Positions 48,800-56,836 of a stretch of DNA of 64,000 nt are shown piece after piece (within the stretch, counting starts at the first letter, position 1; each line of letters starts with the position of its first letter). The notes below the pieces were generated by a model, which was not told the DNA's origin, did no database searches, and was given only the letters and a program-made list of their open reading frames with translations. The stretch lies in the NCBI GenBank assembly GCA_963821935.1, contig CAWGFM010000004.1:186001-250000 (forward strand), read 5' to 3'. This stretch comes from JAOUEA01 sp963821935 (lineage in GTDB: Bacteria; Actinomycetota; UBA4738; HRBIN12). Both the position numbers and the translations under genes were made by a program.

Positions 48800-50530
48800 T
48801 CAGGCGAAAACCACGCGGAACAGCAGGAACGCCGCGGGTGCGACGAACAGGAGCGAGTCGATGCGGTCCAGCACTCCACCGTGGCCGGGCAGCAGGCTGC
48901 TCATGTCCTTGATGCCGACGTCGCGTTTGACCAGGGACTCGGCCAGATCGCCGAACGTCGCGGCGGCGGCGACCACGATGCCCAGCAACAACGACTCGAT
49001 GCGCTTGTCCTGCAACGGTTCCACGAACTGGCTGACCAGAGCCACCGACACGATCACCGTGATGAGCCCGCCGATGACCAGACCCTCCACCGACTTCTTG
49101 GGGCTGACGCTGGGCGCCAGCGGACGCTGGAAGAACTGCCCCCCCCAGACCGAGCCGGACAGGAAGGCCGCGGTGTCGTAGACGAACGTGAGCGCGATGA
49201 CGGCCACGACGAGCTGCGTGCCGTTGGGCTCCTGCAACAAGATCAGCAGATAGCCGCCGAGCAGCGGGATCCAGGCCAGGTTCAGCACCGTGAGCCCGAT
49301 GTTGATCGCCGTGTCCTTCCGGATGTTGGCCGGCCCGGACATGAACCACAGGAACGTGGCGATGACGCCGAGCACGAACATCGCGAGCACGGCACCCTCG
49401 CCCTTGAAGAACGCGCCCGCCAGCATCAGGGCGCCCGCCACCAATCCGACCGCAGTGGCCGGCTGTCGGTGGCGCTTGACCATGACCCCGAACAGCTCGC
49501 CCTGGGCGAGCAGGACCACCGCCGCCGTGATGACGCCGAACACGCCGTCGCCGATCAACAACGCGGCCAGCGCGACACCGGCCAGGACCGCACCGGTGAG
49601 GAACGCGGCTGGAACGTCACGCTCTCCGGCCCCGGGGCCGCGGCCCTCGGGGTCGCCCCCGACCTCCACGGCTGCCGAGCCCTGCCAGCTGGGGCCGCCG
49701 AGACCCTCTGTGCTGGGAACGGTCACGGTCTGCGGCTCCTCGTCGGGATGCAGATCAGCCAGGATGTCGGAGGGATCCTCATCGTCAAGGAGGGCGCCGC
49801 CCACCTGTGCGCCGCTGTAGGCGGCGGGCTCGACGAGATCGGACTCGTCTTCCTCGAAGCCCACGACCCCCCCGAGGACGACGTCGTCCTCGAGGACGAT
49901 GTCAGCTTCCTCTCGGACGGACGGTGCGAAATGCGCGGCTGCGGCTTCCAGGTCTTCGTCCGACGGTGCGGTGGTCACGACGACCTCCTCCTCGACGATG
50001 TCATCGATGGTGGACATGGGCGCGGTCTCGGTGTCGGGCTCCCCGACGACCTGTTCGCTGATGATCGCGGCATCGTCCCATCCGGCCTCGGCCTCCTCGC
50101 CACCCGCGAACAGTCCCGCTTGCGCGGGATCGACACCGGGAAGCTCGTGCTCGCCGTTTCCGGGCATCGACGCTTCGCCGGCCATCGGGTCGTCCAGCTC
50201 CACGACCGTGGTGTCGGAAGGGCCACCGGGAGGCTCGTCGCCGACGGCGATGCCTTCGATCGTGTCCAGGACCGTGGTGTCGTACCAGTCCTCGTCGTCC
50301 TCATCGTCGGGCTCGGCCGCGAGCGGTGCGGCCGGCTCGGGCTGGAGCTGGGACTCGGACTGAGGGACCGCGTGCTCGGGATCCCCCGAGCGGACGGCGA
50401 CGTGCTCCTCATCGGGCGTTTCCTGCGCGCCGGCGGAGGCGGGCTCGTCCCAGTCGACGTCCTTGATGGGGGCGAAGAACTTGTCGAGGTCCTCGAACAG
50501 ATCGTCGCCGTTGCGCTTGTCGTCCGCCAC
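48800..50530 (-). CDS. cdsA: Phosphatidate cytidylyltransferase with a 305-residue acidic N-terminal extension
   Basis: Makes CDP-diacylglycerol for phospholipids. The catalytic core is residues 306-576 with about eight transmembrane helices. It has the full signature from S532 to D558 (SLVKRDVGIKDMSSLLPGHG and onward to DRID). Residues 1-305 are extra: Asp/Glu/Pro/Ala-rich, without transmembrane segments, holding clusters such as EPDDEDDEDWYD and IVEEEVVV. Other CdsA proteins are about 270-310 residues in total. The frame is continuous, and the GTG start overlaps the frr stop by one base (TAGTG), so the extension is real. Its role is unknown. Confidence 0.93.
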   Translation of the reverse strand: MADDKRNGDDLFEDLDKFFAPIKDVDWDEPASAGAQETPDEEHVAVRSGDPEHAVPQSESQLQPEPAAPLAAEPDDEDDEDWYDTTVLDTIEGIAVGDEPPGGPSDTTVVELDDPMAGEASMPGNGEHELPGVDPAQAGLFAGGEEAEAGWDDAAIISEQVVGEPDTETAPMSTIDDIVEEEVVVTTAPSDEDLEAAAAHFAPSVREEADIVLEDDVVLGGVVGFEEDESDLVEPAAYSGAQVGGALLDDEDPSDILADLHPDEEPQTVTVPSTEGLGGPSWQGSAAVEVGGDPEGRGPGAGERDVPAAFLTGAVLAGVALAALLIGDGVFGVITAAVVLLAQGELFGVMVKRHRQPATAVGLVAGALMLAGAFFKGEGAVLAMFVLGVIATFLWFMSGPANIRKDTAINIGLTVLNLAWIPLLGGYLLILLQEPNGTQLVVAVIALTFVYDTAAFLSGSVWGGQFFQRPLAPSVSPKKSVEGLVIGGLITVIVSVALVSQFVEPLQDKRIESLLLGIVVAAAATFGDLAESLVKRDVGIKDMSSLLPGHGGVLDRIDSLLFVAPAAFLLFRVVFA

Positions 50531-51090
50531 TAGACCTCCATGAGCTCCTGTTCCTTGTGACCCTGGATCTCATCGATCTCCGCTACGAAGCGGTCGGTCA
50601 CCTTCTGGAGCTCCTTCTCCCCTCTGTTCAGTTCATCTTGGGAGATACCGCCCTCTCGCTCAAGCTTCTCCATCTCTTCCTTGGAATGCCGCCGAACGTT
50701 CCGAACAGCCACGCGGCCCTCTTCTGCGCGGTGGTGGACCTGTTTCACGAGGTCCTTTCGTCGTTCCTCGGTCAGCGGCGGGAAGGCCAGTCGGATCAGC
50801 TGCCCGTCGTTGGACGGAGTGATCCCCAGGTCGGAAGACTGGATCGCCTTCTCGATGGCTCCCAGCGCCCCCTTGTCGAACGGTGAGACGGCCAACAGGC
50901 GGGGTTCCGGCACGGTGACCGAGGCCAGCTGGTTGAGCGGGACAGGCGTGCCGTAGTACTCGACCGTGATGCGGTTGAGCACCGAGGCCGATGCGCGGCC
51001 GGTGCGGATGCCGGACAGGTCCTCCTTGAGGTGGACGACCGCCTGCTCCATCTTGTGCCCGGCATCCTTCAGACTGGAATCGATCGTCAC
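50530..51090 (-). CDS. frr: Ribosome recycling factor
   Basis: Splits the post-termination ribosome with EF-G. It has 186 residues. HLKEDLSGIRTGRASASVLNRITVEYYG and VAVRNVRRHSKEEMEKLE are definitive. The GTG start has AAAGGGA upstream, 10 bases after pyrH, the constant gene order pyrH-frr-cdsA. Confidence 0.98.
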   Translation of the reverse strand: MTIDSSLKDAGHKMEQAVVHLKEDLSGIRTGRASASVLNRITVEYYGTPVPLNQLASVTVPEPRLLAVSPFDKGALGAIEKAIQSSDLGITPSNDGQLIRLAFPPLTEERRKDLVKQVHHRAEEGRVAVRNVRRHSKEEMEKLEREGGISQDELNRGEKELQKVTDRFVAEIDEIQGHKEQELMEV

Positions 51091-51100
51091 GGGATCCCTT

Positions 51101-51829
51101 TCAATGCACCAGCGTGCCGATGGGCTCGCCGCCCACGACGCGGCGGATATTGCCCTCTTCCCGCAGGTCGAAGACGATGATGGGCAGCTTGTTCTCCATG
51201 CACAGGCTGATGGCGGTGGCGTCCATGACCTGGTAGCCCTCCTTCAGCACCTCCACGTACTCGATCGAGTCGAACCGCTCCGCCGAGGGATCGACATGCG
51301 GGTCCGCCGTGTACACCCCGTCGACCTTGGTGCCCTTCAACAGGGCGTCGGCGCCGATCTCGAGCGCCCGCTGCGCCGCGCACGTGTCGGTGGAGAAGAA
51401 CGGCACACCGAGACCAGCTGCGAAGATCACGACCCTGCCCTTCTCGAGATGGCGTCGGGCGCGCAGCGGCGTGAACGGCTCGGCAAGCTGCGACATCGAG
51501 ATGGCGGTCTGCACCCGGGTCGTGACATGGATCTTCTCCAGGGCGTCCTGCAACGCGAGGGCGTTCATGACCGTGGCGAGCATGCCCATGTAGTCGGCAC
51601 GGTTGCGCTCGATCCCCGGGGCTTGGCGTCCACGCCAGATGTTGCCGCCGCCCACCACGACCGCGATCTGCACGCCCAGGTCGACCACTTCGGCGAGCTG
51701 TCGAGCCACCAGCGCCGTGGCGTCGGTGTTGATGCCAGAACCTTGTTCCGCCGGGGCGAAGGCCTCTCCGGAGAGCTTCAACAGGACCCGGTTGTAGTGG
51801 GTCCGTGTGGTGTCTCCGTCATCGGCCAT
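51101..51829 (-). CDS. pyrH: UMP kinase
   Basis: Phosphorylates UMP to UDP; amino-acid-kinase fold, hexameric, usually GTP-activated. It has 242 residues from ATG 51829, with GAGGAG eight bases upstream; GTG 51838 lies inside that site and is rejected. RVLLKLSGEAFAP, VVGGGNIWRG, ALLKGTKVDGVYTADP and MDATAISLCMEN are the family motifs. Confidence 0.97.
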   Translation of the reverse strand: MADDGDTTRTHYNRVLLKLSGEAFAPAEQGSGINTDATALVARQLAEVVDLGVQIAVVVGGGNIWRGRQAPGIERNRADYMGMLATVMNALALQDALEKIHVTTRVQTAISMSQLAEPFTPLRARRHLEKGRVVIFAAGLGVPFFSTDTCAAQRALEIGADALLKGTKVDGVYTADPHVDPSAERFDSIEYVEVLKEGYQVMDATAISLCMENKLPIIVFDLREEGNIRRVVGGEPIGTLVH

Positions 51830-51889
51830 CCGCGCCACTCCTCGGTCGTCGGGCTTGGTGCCACGTGATCTTGGTGCCGGCGATCGTGC

Positions 51890-52504
51890 CTATGCTTCGT
51901 CCTCGCCCAGCTTGTATCGAACGAACCGCCGGACGGCAACCTTCTCACCCACCTTGGCCGAGGTCTCGTCCAGCAGCTGCTGCACGGTCTTGGTGTCGTC
52001 CTTCACGAACGGCTGGTCCAACAGAACGATGTCTTGGTAGTAGGCGTTGAGCTTGCCGTCGACGATCTTCTCGATCACGTTCTCGGGCTTGTCGGACTCC
52101 TGTGCCTGCTTCGCGAAGATCTGCCGCTCGTGCTCGATCTCATCGGGCGGCACCTCATCGCGCATGACGAACCGAGGCGATGCGGGACTCGCGATGTGCA
52201 AGGCGATGTCCTTGGCCAGCCGCTTGAACTCTTCGGTGTTGGCCACGAAGTCGGTCTCACAGTTGATCTCGAGGAGCACGCCCACCGTGTTGTTGAAGTG
52301 GATGTAGCTCTCGACCAGCCCCTGGTTGGCGGACCGGCCGGCCCGTTTGGCGGCCGAGGCCAGGCCCTTCTCACGCAGGCGCGAGACGGCCGCGTCGAAG
52401 TCGCCACCAGCTTCCACCAAGGCGTTCTTGCAATCCATCATGCCTGCACCGGTCAGATCGCGGAGCTTCTTGACCTCGGCGGCGGAGATGTCGGTATCGC
52501 TCAT
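51890..52504 (-). CDS. tsf: Elongation factor Ts, short form
   Basis: Guanine-nucleotide exchange factor for EF-Tu, 204 residues, the short type. KLRDLTGAGMMDCKNALVEAGGD is the N-terminal signature and INCETDFVANTEEFKRLA the second. The ATG at 52504 is inside an ATGA that overlaps the likely true rpsB stop. As sequenced, the rpsB frame runs into this gene without a stop. Confidence 0.96.
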   Translation of the reverse strand: MSDTDISAAEVKKLRDLTGAGMMDCKNALVEAGGDFDAAVSRLREKGLASAAKRAGRSANQGLVESYIHFNNTVGVLLEINCETDFVANTEEFKRLAKDIALHIASPASPRFVMRDEVPPDEIEHERQIFAKQAQESDKPENVIEKIVDGKLNAYYQDIVLLDQPFVKDDTKTVQQLLDETSAKVGEKVAVRRFVRYKLGEDEA

Positions 52505-53530
52505 GGGGTGGGTGACTCCTGGGTCGTGGCTTCGGCGGCTGCGGGTTCGAGCTCGCCCTCGGGGTCGGGAGGTGAGGTCGATCGGCAGAGGGCTCGGGTG
52601 CCCCTTCTGGGGCAGCCGCCTCTGGGGCAGCCGCCTCGGGGCAGCCGCCTCCGGGGCTGCCGCCTCTGGGGCTGCTTCTGGCTCGGGTGCGTCGGGCTCG
52701 AAGACCGTGGAGATCGCGATGGCGGCGGCATCCTCGGCCGACGGCTTCTCGTGCTCCTCGACGCGGGCGGGGGCAGGCGTGGATTTCGGCCCCGCCGATG
52801 CCGGCTTCTTCGGTGGCGCGGTGACGCGCTCCACCGCTTCGTCCTTCGCCATGCCGTAGCCGTCGGCCAACGCGTCGGCCACGACCCTCGTCACCAGGTT
52901 GACCGCGCGGATGGCGTCGTCGTTGCCAGGGATCACGTAATCGACCTCGTCCGGATCGCAGTTCGTATCGACGATGGCGATCACCGGGATGCCCAGCTTG
53001 CGCGCCTCGTTGACGGCGATGTGCTCCTTCTTGGTGTCGATCACGAAGACGGCGTCCGGCAGGCGCTCCAGGTCCTGGATGCCGCCGAGGTTGCGCTGCA
53101 GCTTGTCGCGCTCATGGCGCAACCGGATCGCTTCCTTCTTGGGCAGGTAGTCGAGCGCGCCGGTGCGGTCCATCTCGCGAAGCTCGCGGAGGCGGAGCAG
53201 TCGCTTGGACACCGTGGTGAAGTTCGTGAGCATGCCGCCCAGCCACCGGTGGTTGACGTAGGGCATGCCGATGCGGCCGCCTTGTTCCTGCACGACCTCC
53301 TGCGCCTGCTTCTTCGTCCCCACGAACAGGACGATGCCGCGACGGCGACCGAGGCCCTGCACGAACTCGTAGGTCTCCTCGAGCCCGGACAGTGACTTCT
53401 CGAGATCGATGATGTAGATGCCGGAACGCTCCCCGTACAGGTAGCGATGCATCTTCGGGTTCCACCGGCGGGTCTGGTGGCCGAAGTGCACGCCTGCCTC
53501 GAGGAGCTCCCGCCTGGTGACGACAGGCAT
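52501..53530 (-). CDS. rpsB: 30S ribosomal protein S2 with C-terminal extension, apparent indels in the tail
   Basis: S2 binds the 30S head-body junction. The ATG at 53530 has AAGGAG upstream. Residues 1-235 are a normal S2 (VVTRRELLEAGVHFGHQTRRWNPKM, GVPVIAIVDTN-like GIPVIAIVDTNCDPDEVDY). A tail rich in Glu/Ala/Pro follows. In this tail the coding phase changes twice by one base: in a 15-bp tandem repeat whose third copy is 14 bp (52637-52650), and again near 52575-52600. Corrected, it would end ...AEATTQESPTP with TGA at 52501-52503 overlapping tsf. Uncorrected, it fuses with tsf. Confidence 0.88.
52607..52680 (-). repeat. Five tandem 15-bp repeats in the rpsB tail
   Basis: Units of CTGGGGCAGCCGCCT (plus strand) begin at 52607, 52622, 52637, 52651 and 52666 and encode EAAAP repeats. 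The third unit is only 14 bases and breaks the frame. Confidence 0.85.
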
Positions 53531-53663
53531 GTGGGGGCTCTCCTTCTTCGGTTGTGGTGTCCTCCCCCCGGATCTGCCCGTCACCGGCCCGGCCGCGAGG
53601 CACAGGACCCCGGCGATGCGGTCCCCGAAGGTGTGAGCTCGACGCGGATGCGCCGGCCCGGGG

Positions 53664-53669
53664 AGTCTA
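53664..53669 (-). promoter_or_regulatory. -10 element (TAGACT) of rpsB-tsf
   Basis: TAGACT on the minus strand lies 133 bases before the rpsB ATG. The leader of about 125 nt is GC-rich and could carry an S2 autoregulatory structure as in other bacteria, but no specific motif is assigned. Confidence 0.4.
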
Positions 53670-53685
53670 TCAGTGGCTCAGATGC

Positions 53686-54627
53686 TCAGCGAGCCCGGCC
53701 GGTGCGGGCCTTCGCCTGACGGACAGGGGCGTCGGGAACGTCCTCGGCCACGCTGAGGTAGCGGAACGCGAGCGCGGCGATCACCACCACGTGTGCCAGT
53801 CCCGCAACCAGGACGATCACCCACGCGGTGATCGATGGATTGACCCCGATCAGCGACCCCGGCTTGGGCACCGCCAGGAGGGCCACCGCGGTGAGCACGT
53901 AGAGGGCCGAGAACGTCAGGTTGCCCGCCCCGGGCATGCGACCGGCTCGCACCGAGCGGCTCATGGTCTCGGCCACACCGCGCCGCTCCGTCGCCGCGAT
54001 CGTGAGCGCGAAGCCCAGCAGGTACACACCTCCCACGAGCGCGGCCAGCAGGATCAGCAATCCGAATCCCGAGCCCAGCAACGGCCCGATGAAGTTCGCC
54101 ACCACCAGGAGTCCGAGACACGCGATGTTCACGATGAGCGCCATGGGCACGACCCGGAGCCCACTCATGAACGACCACCGTGAAGCCGACCCTGTCTGCA
54201 GCACGTCGATCACCAGGGCCGTCAACATGGCCAGCACCACGGCTCGGACCACGATGAACCCGAGGAGCGCCAGGAACCCGGTCTGCACGCCGAACACTCC
54301 GATCGCTAGCGTGAGATCGGTGTAGGAGCCGACCGGCGGCACCCCGAGCTGGTTGACCATGATCGCGAACGGCCCCTGGGTGCCGAACGCGACCAGGATG
54401 AACCATTCCACCACCACCACCACGATGGTGGTGGCCACGATGACCGGTGACGTGGCCACGGTCACGATCCCTCGCCGCAGCGACGTAGACACCCTGGGCA
54501 TGGATGACGTGGTGGGGACCCGAGGAGAGAACAGGGAATCGAGGATCCCCTTGCGCGCGGGACGGGATCCCTCGTCCGAGGCCGGAGCCCGGTAGCCGCT
54601 GGGCCGCTTCTTGTTCTTGTTGGTCAC
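53686..54627 (-). CDS. Multi-pass membrane protein of unknown function
   Basis: 313 residues. A basic N-terminus (TNKNKKRPSGYRAP) is followed by about six transmembrane helices from residue 58 on (VIVATTIVVVVVEWFILVAF; FLALLGFIVVRAVVLAML; ALIVNIACLGLLVVANF; LLILLAALVGGVYLLGFAL; NLTFSALYVLTAVALLAV; AWVIVLVAGLAHVVVIAAL). GVAETMSRSVRAGRMPG is a possible amphipathic loop. No catalytic motif is seen. The GTG at 54627 overlaps the stop of the PQQ-repeat gene (GTGA), so the two are made together. Confidence 0.75.
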   Translation of the reverse strand: MTNKNKKRPSGYRAPASDEGSRPARKGILDSLFSPRVPTTSSMPRVSTSLRRGIVTVATSPVIVATTIVVVVVEWFILVAFGTQGPFAIMVNQLGVPPVGSYTDLTLAIGVFGVQTGFLALLGFIVVRAVVLAMLTALVIDVLQTGSASRWSFMSGLRVVPMALIVNIACLGLLVVANFIGPLLGSGFGLLILLAALVGGVYLLGFALTIAATERRGVAETMSRSVRAGRMPGAGNLTFSALYVLTAVALLAVPKPGSLIGVNPSITAWVIVLVAGLAHVVVIAALAFRYLSVAEDVPDAPVRQAKARTGRAR

Positions 54628-56198
54628 GGCCGAACCTCGTCTTCGTTCTGCTCGCCGCCGTCATCGCTCAGCTCGTCGTCGACGTCCGGGGCATCGGGGA
54701 ACGCCGGGCCCGACCGGCGAGCCAGGAAGCGGCCCAACACCAGGGTGACCGCAGCCACCGCCAGGCCGGCGACGCCGATGTTGAGCGCCAGCATCCCGGG
54801 GTCGGGCGTGGTGGGTGAGATCTCGCGGATCACGGTGCCATCGGGATCGTGGATGTACGCCTCCAGCCCGGCATCGAGCCCCGCTCGCACCACCACGATG
54901 CGGTCCCCTGCCACCGCCAGTGCGCGGATGGGACGGCCGTTCGCTCCCGATCGCCACACCAGGTCGCCGGCCGCCTCTTCCAGGGCCACGAGCTCGCCCT
55001 CGACCGTCCCGACCACGACGTGTCCGGCGACCGCGATCGGTGCTGCACGGAACACGTTCTGGTTGAGCGCGAAGTTCCAGTTCCGCTCGCCCGTCGCCGG
55101 ATCGAGGGCATACGTCACTCCCAACGCGTCGGTGGCGATGATGGCTTCGTCGGTGATGATCGGTGGCGCGCTGGCGGTCGGATCGAACAGTCGAGGGAGT
55201 CGGGCACGCCACCCACGTTCGCCGGAGCCGATCTCGACCGCGTCGACGCTGGATTCCTGGCTACCGGAGAACGCGACGTAGGCCGTGGATCCATCGGCCG
55301 CGACGGTCGAGACGATGGCGGCGGTGGCGTCGTCGTCGAGGCGCCACCGCTCTTCGCCATCGGCGGCATCCAGCGCCACCACGGTCGGGAGCCGGGACGC
55401 CTGCGTCGATTGCAGCCCCACGAGCACCGTGTCACCGGCCACGGTGAGCGGTGAGGAGACCGGCCGGCCGAGGTCCACGGTCCAGGTCACGGTGCCATCG
55501 GTGAGATCGACGGCGTACACGAGCCCACCGTTGGCACCCACGAAGGCCGTCGTCCCGTCGACCGTGACCCCCGTTCGGCTGACCGCGTCCAGCCCGACCG
55601 GATCGAAGGAAGGCTCACGCGTCTCGAGGTCGAACGCTGCCAGGTGGGAATCGAAGGTGCCCGCGGCATCGGGCTCACCTTCGGTCGGGGAGGCGGATGC
55701 AGATGGGGACGCGGACGGCGTCGGGGAACCGGTGGGAGGACCGTCGCCGAATCCTTCCGTGTAGACGACCATCTGCGCGCCATCGACGGTGGCGATGGCG
55801 GCGGCGGTCGAGGGTCCGAGCTCGCGGTCGACCGTCCACGCCGTTTCGCCCGAAGCCGCGTCCACCCCGATGACCTGGTCATGGCCGACCACGACGATGA
55901 TGTCACCGGCCACCACCGGCGCCGAGACCCCGTACTGGTCACCGGGACCACCCAACGGCACCGGCAGGCTCCAGTCGAGCAGGTAGGGCGGTGCCGGCGC
56001 GTCCGTGGCCGACCCCGTGTGGCCGGGCCCTCCTTGGTACTGCGTCCAGTCGTCCGCGGCCTGCGCATGGGCTGTGACCGGGGCCATCGCCACCAGCGAG
56101 ACGGCGAGCACGATGAGTCGATCGGGCACACGCGAGGCCGGCCCGACACGGGAACGGGCGTGCCGAGGACGAGTGAGTGGGAACGGGGCGGCGGCCAA
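54624..56198 (-). CDS. Secreted PQQ-like beta-propeller protein with C-terminal membrane anchor
   Basis: 524 residues from TTG 56198, supported by TACGAT ending 9 bases upstream; GTG 56129 is an alternative. The signal peptide is VPDRLIVLAVSLVAMAPVTAHA. The propeller has repeated blades such as VIGVDAASGETAWTVDRE, VVALDAADGEERWRLDD and TYALDPATGERNWNFAL, as in BamB-like and PQQ-repeat proteins. A Ser/Pro/Ala insertion lies near 155-180. One transmembrane helix (IGVAGLAVAAVTLVLGRFLA) near the C-terminus leaves an acidic cytoplasmic tail. Likely a surface binding scaffold with the membrane protein downstream. Confidence 0.8.
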   Translation of the reverse strand: MAAAPFPLTRPRHARSRVGPASRVPDRLIVLAVSLVAMAPVTAHAQAADDWTQYQGGPGHTGSATDAPAPPYLLDWSLPVPLGGPGDQYGVSAPVVAGDIIVVVGHDQVIGVDAASGETAWTVDRELGPSTAAAIATVDGAQMVVYTEGFGDGPPTGSPTPSASPSASASPTEGEPDAAGTFDSHLAAFDLETREPSFDPVGLDAVSRTGVTVDGTTAFVGANGGLVYAVDLTDGTVTWTVDLGRPVSSPLTVAGDTVLVGLQSTQASRLPTVVALDAADGEERWRLDDDATAAIVSTVAADGSTAYVAFSGSQESSVDAVEIGSGERGWRARLPRLFDPTASAPPIITDEAIIATDALGVTYALDPATGERNWNFALNQNVFRAAPIAVAGHVVVGTVEGELVALEEAAGDLVWRSGANGRPIRALAVAGDRIVVVRAGLDAGLEAYIHDPDGTVIREISPTTPDPGMLALNIGVAGLAVAAVTLVLGRFLARRSGPAFPDAPDVDDELSDDGGEQNEDEVRP

Positions 56199-56207
56199 AG
56201 CCGCGTC

Positions 56208-56213
56208 ATCGTA
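56208..56213 (-). promoter_or_regulatory. -10 element (TACGAT) of the propeller gene
   Basis: TACGAT is followed by 9 bases and the TTG at 56198. Confidence 0.4.
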
Positions 56214-56263
56214 GCCGCCGCAGGCTTGAACGCCCCGAGGGTGGGGCCAGGGTCAGGCCACGG

Positions 56264-56752
56264 TCAGGTCGCCAGCCTGATGTAAGAACTGACCGACACA
56301 GGCCCCAGATAGAGCAGCGGATCGACGTAGGCGTCGTGCAGCTTGACCCCGATGTGCAGATGTAGCGTGGAACCGGTGGGGTGACCCGAACCTGTGGTCG
56401 CGATGACGTCCCCGGCGCTGACCGGATCACCCTTGGTCACAGCGACCGATGTGACCCATGAATAGGTCGATTCCAGCCCGGCGCCGTGGTCGAGCGTGAT
56501 GAAGAGGTGCCCGGCCACCCTGCCCGCGAAGCTGACGGTGCCGGCCGCCGGTGCCACCACCGTGGTGCCGACGGGGGCCGCGATGTCGATACCGCGATGA
56601 CCTGAGCCGTATGGCGAAGCGGGTGGATCGAAGCCTTGGACGACGGGTCCGGTCACCGGCCAGGTCCAGGGTCCGGCCCCGGCGGCCGACGGCACGCCGG
56701 CCAGCGCGGGCACGAACGAGATCAGGGCCAGAGCGATGAGCGTTCGACGCAT
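56264..56752 (-). CDS. Secreted M23 (LytM-type) peptidase
   Basis: Zinc endopeptidase or LytM-like factor acting on peptidoglycan cross-links, 162 residues. The signal peptide RRTLIALALISFVPALAGVPSAAGA is followed by the domain. Zinc ligands are H52 and D56 in SGHRGIDIAAPVGT and H133 in LHLHIGV, with H131 as catalytic. All expected residues are present, so it should be active. No LysM or other binding module. M23 genes lie near rpsB in many actinobacteria. Confidence 0.92.
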   Translation of the reverse strand: MRRTLIALALISFVPALAGVPSAAGAGPWTWPVTGPVVQGFDPPASPYGSGHRGIDIAAPVGTTVVAPAAGTVSFAGRVAGHLFITLDHGAGLESTYSWVTSVAVTKGDPVSAGDVIATTGSGHPTGSTLHLHIGVKLHDAYVDPLLYLGPVSVSSYIRLAT

Positions 56753-56758
56753 CCCCGA

Positions 56759-56764
56759 AGCCTA
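56759..56764 (-). promoter_or_regulatory. -10 element (TAGGCT) of the M23 gene, leaderless
   Basis: TAGGCT is followed by 6 bases and the ATG at 56752. Confidence 0.6.
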
Positions 56765-56836
56765 AGGATCGCGGCAGGCTGAGACCGTGATCGACGTCAC
56801 ATCCGAACCCGGTTCTCATCGCCGGAATCGTCGGGA

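Noticed and set aside
52607..52680. Short CRISPR-like array
   Set aside because: The repeats are contiguous 15-mers without spacers, inside rpsB coding sequence.
51890..53584. A genuine S2-EF-Ts fusion protein
   Set aside because: The joining segment is Arg/Pro-rich out-of-phase sequence, and a normal rpsB stop with ATGA overlap exists two single-base shifts away. Kept only as an anomaly.
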